Below are positions 14,292 through 15,775 of a stretch of DNA of 15,775 nt, in pieces. Source of the DNA: Cyanobacteriota bacterium (GTDB lineage: Bacteria; Cyanobacteriota; Cyanobacteriia; Leptolyngbyales; Leptolyngbyaceae); assembly GCA_027482985.1 (NCBI GenBank), contig JAIXVO010000046.1, positions 1 to 15,775 of the forward strand. The letters run 5' to 3'. A program made the translations under genes and the position numbers. The stretch's first letter is position 1. Each line of letters begins with the position of its first letter. The notes under the pieces are model-generated. The model was given only the letters and a program-made list of their open reading frames with translations, had not been told where the DNA came from and searched no databases.

Positions 14292-15647
14292 ATGCTGATT
14301 GTTGATTCTGCCCTCAAAGCGCGTCAGGAAGCGGGCGACCCGATTCGGGTGGGGATGATTGGGGCGGGCTTTATGGGGCGCGGCATCGCCAATCAAATCA
14401 TCAACTCGGTGCCGGGGATGGAACTGGTGGCGATTTTTAACCGCGATGTGATGAAGGCCAAACGCGCTTATACCGAAGCGGGTCTGACTGATGTCCAGAT
14501 TGTCAACACCGTGGCGGAGTTGGAAGCTGCCATTAGGCGGGGGCAGGCGGCAGTGACGGAGGATGCCATGCTGCTGTGTGAGGCGGCGGGGATTGATGCT
14601 TTGATTGAAGTGACGGGGGCGGTCGAGTTTGGGGCACAGGTGGTGATGGCCGCGATCGCCCATCAGAAGCACGTTGTCCTGATGAATGCGGAACTGGATG
14701 GGACGCTGGGGCCGATCCTCAAAGTCTATGCGGACAAAGCCGGGGTCGTGCTGACGGCCTGCGATGGCGATCAGCCGGGGGTGCAAATGAACCTCTATCG
14801 CTTCGTCAAAAGTATTGGGGTAACGCCGCTAGTGTGTGGCAATATCAAAGGCTTGCAAGACCCCTACCGGAATCCCACGACGCAGCAAGGCTTTGCGGAC
14901 AAGTGGGGGCAAAATGTCCACATGGTGACGAGTTTTGCGGATGGCACGAAGATTTCCTTTGAGCAGGCGATCGTTGCGAATGGGACGGGCATGACGATCG
15001 CCCAACGAGGGATGCTGGGGTACGACTTCATGCGCCATGCCGATGAATTGACCGCACAATTTCAACTCAACTTCACAGGTCACATTGATGACCTGACAAA
15101 ACTCTATGATGTCGATCAACTCAAAGCCTTGGGCGGCATTGTGGATTATGTCGTCGCCGTCAAACCGGGGCCTGGCGTGTATGTGTTTGGGACTCACGAC
15201 GATCCCAAACAGCAGCATTACCTGAACCTTTACAAACTGGGGGAAGGACCGCTGTATAGCTTCTATACTCCCTACCATTTGTGTCATTTTGAAGTGCCGC
15301 TGTCCGTCGCGCGAGTGGTGCTCTTCCGGGATGCGGTCTTAACGCCGTTGGGCGCACCCCAAGTGGATGTGGTGGCGACTGCGAAAGTGGATTTGACGGC
15401 AGGCACCACCCTGGATGACATTGGCGGCTACCTCACCTACGGGCAATGTGAGACGGTAGCCATTACCCAGTCAGCCAACCTATTGCCGATGGGGTTAGCC
15501 GCTGGTTGTCGCTTACGGCGGGATGTGGCGAAAGATCAAGTCCTCACCTATGCCGATGTGGAACTCCCGCCGGGGCGATTGTGTGACCAACTCCGAGCCG
15601 AACAAACGGCGTACTTTGCCCCCTCGCCTCAGCTCGTGGAAGCGTAA
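14292..15647 (+). CDS. Homoserine-dehydrogenase-like oxidoreductase with SAF domain (COG4091 type)
   Basis: A 451-residue protein from ATG 14292; AGGAG lies 9 bases upstream. The upstream TTG at 14283 is less likely. Residues about 18-35 (IRVGMIGAGFMGRGIANQI) form a Rossmann NAD(P) site. FNRDVMKAKRAY and IEVTGAVEFGAQVVMAAIAHQKHVVLMNAELD resemble homoserine dehydrogenase, and TACDGDQPGVQMNLYRFVKSIG leads into the central substrate domain. The C-terminal part (about 355-435, VATAKVDLTAGTTLDDIGGY... to VLTYADVELPPG) is an SAF domain, as found in sialic acid synthase and flagellar chaperone proteins. This domain pair is the COG4091 'predicted homoserine dehydrogenase', whose real reaction is not settled. 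True homoserine dehydrogenases have an ACT domain instead, so a threonine-pathway role is doubtful. As last gene of the RfbF operon it may oxidise or reduce a sugar or branched carbon unit. Confidence 0.85.
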   Translation: MLIVDSALKARQEAGDPIRVGMIGAGFMGRGIANQIINSVPGMELVAIFNRDVMKAKRAYTEAGLTDVQIVNTVAELEAAIRRGQAAVTEDAMLLCEAAGIDALIEVTGAVEFGAQVVMAAIAHQKHVVLMNAELDGTLGPILKVYADKAGVVLTACDGDQPGVQMNLYRFVKSIGVTPLVCGNIKGLQDPYRNPTTQQGFADKWGQNVHMVTSFADGTKISFEQAIVANGTGMTIAQRGMLGYDFMRHADELTAQFQLNFTGHIDDLTKLYDVDQLKALGGIVDYVVAVKPGPGVYVFGTHDDPKQQHYLNLYKLGEGPLYSFYTPYHLCHFEVPLSVARVVLFRDAVLTPLGAPQVDVVATAKVDLTAGTTLDDIGGYLTYGQCETVAITQSANLLPMGLAAGCRLRRDVAKDQVLTYADVELPPGRLCDQLRAEQTAYFAPSPQLVEA

Positions 15648-15720
15648 AGCTAAGGGAAATCGGTGGACTCGACACGGGAGCAGGATTTGCTTGTACCCTC
15701 AAAGAGAGTCCCTTCACGCA

Positions 15721-15750
15721 TGACCAAGCCTGTGTCAAGGTCAGTTTTTT
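15721..15750 (+). terminator. Possible rho-independent terminator after the sugar operon
   Basis: TGACC (15721-15725) and GGTCA (15739-15743) form a five-pair stem with a 13-base loop, followed by G and six T (15745-15750). The T-run is good but the stem is short and not GC-rich. It is 73 bases after the COG4091-type stop. The operon may continue past it. Confidence 0.4.
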
Positions 15751-15775
15751 CGTCACCTGCTGTTCGTCCTGATGC

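Overview
The window looks like cyanobacterial chromosome. The octamer GCGATCGC (HIP1) occurs roughly 28 times by eye, inside genes and between them. Several proteins have a cyanobacterial character: a lumen-type pentapeptide repeat protein, a coiled-coil/TPR membrane protein and an LCP protein with a LytR_C domain. Short heptamer tandem repeats and dispersed palindromes sit between genes. I cannot name the genus; a filamentous cyanobacterium is a guess.

Left part (1-6349). A truncated minus-strand gene encodes an NYN/LabA-type nuclease-like protein. Across a 0.3 kb divergent spacer lies a plus-strand cyanobacterial protein of unknown function with a C-terminal cysteine cluster. Its N-terminus seems to be separated from its ribosome binding site by a one-base frameshift. 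It converges, one base apart, on a minus-strand pair: an LCP (LytR-CpsA-Psr) enzyme followed by an exported pentapeptide-repeat protein. Divergent from the LCP gene is an 814-residue protein with an N-terminal membrane anchor, a very long coiled coil, a phospholipase D-like domain that seems to have lost its HKD residues, and five TPRs.

Middle (6350-9898). A spacer between converging genes holds a 7-bp tandem repeat and two near-identical 55-bp repeats carrying a palindrome. After it comes a tight minus-strand operon, in transcription order circularly permuted ATP-grasp, alpha-E protein, transglutaminase-like protease. This three-gene set is widespread and conserved, and has been predicted to make and cut an unidentified peptide or amide bond.

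Right part (9899-15775). A tRNA-Gln(UUG) with a recognisable promoter is followed by a 355-bp untranslated stretch rich in hairpins. A five-gene plus-strand operon then follows: rfbF-like CTP:glucose-1-phosphate cytidylyltransferase, an L-2-hydroxyglutarate oxidase-family flavoprotein, an extended SDR epimerase/dehydratase, an RmlC-type 3,5-epimerase (ATGA overlap with the SDR), and a homoserine-dehydrogenase-like protein with a C-terminal SAF domain (COG4091 type). A possible terminator closes the window. RfbF, the SDR and RmlC point to a CDP-activated deoxy or branched sugar for surface polysaccharide. The hydroxyacid oxidase and the COG4091 protein do not belong to any standard sugar pathway I know, and they make this cluster the best candidate for undescribed biology. 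The LCP enzyme could attach a polysaccharide to the wall, but that link to the sugar operon is only inference.
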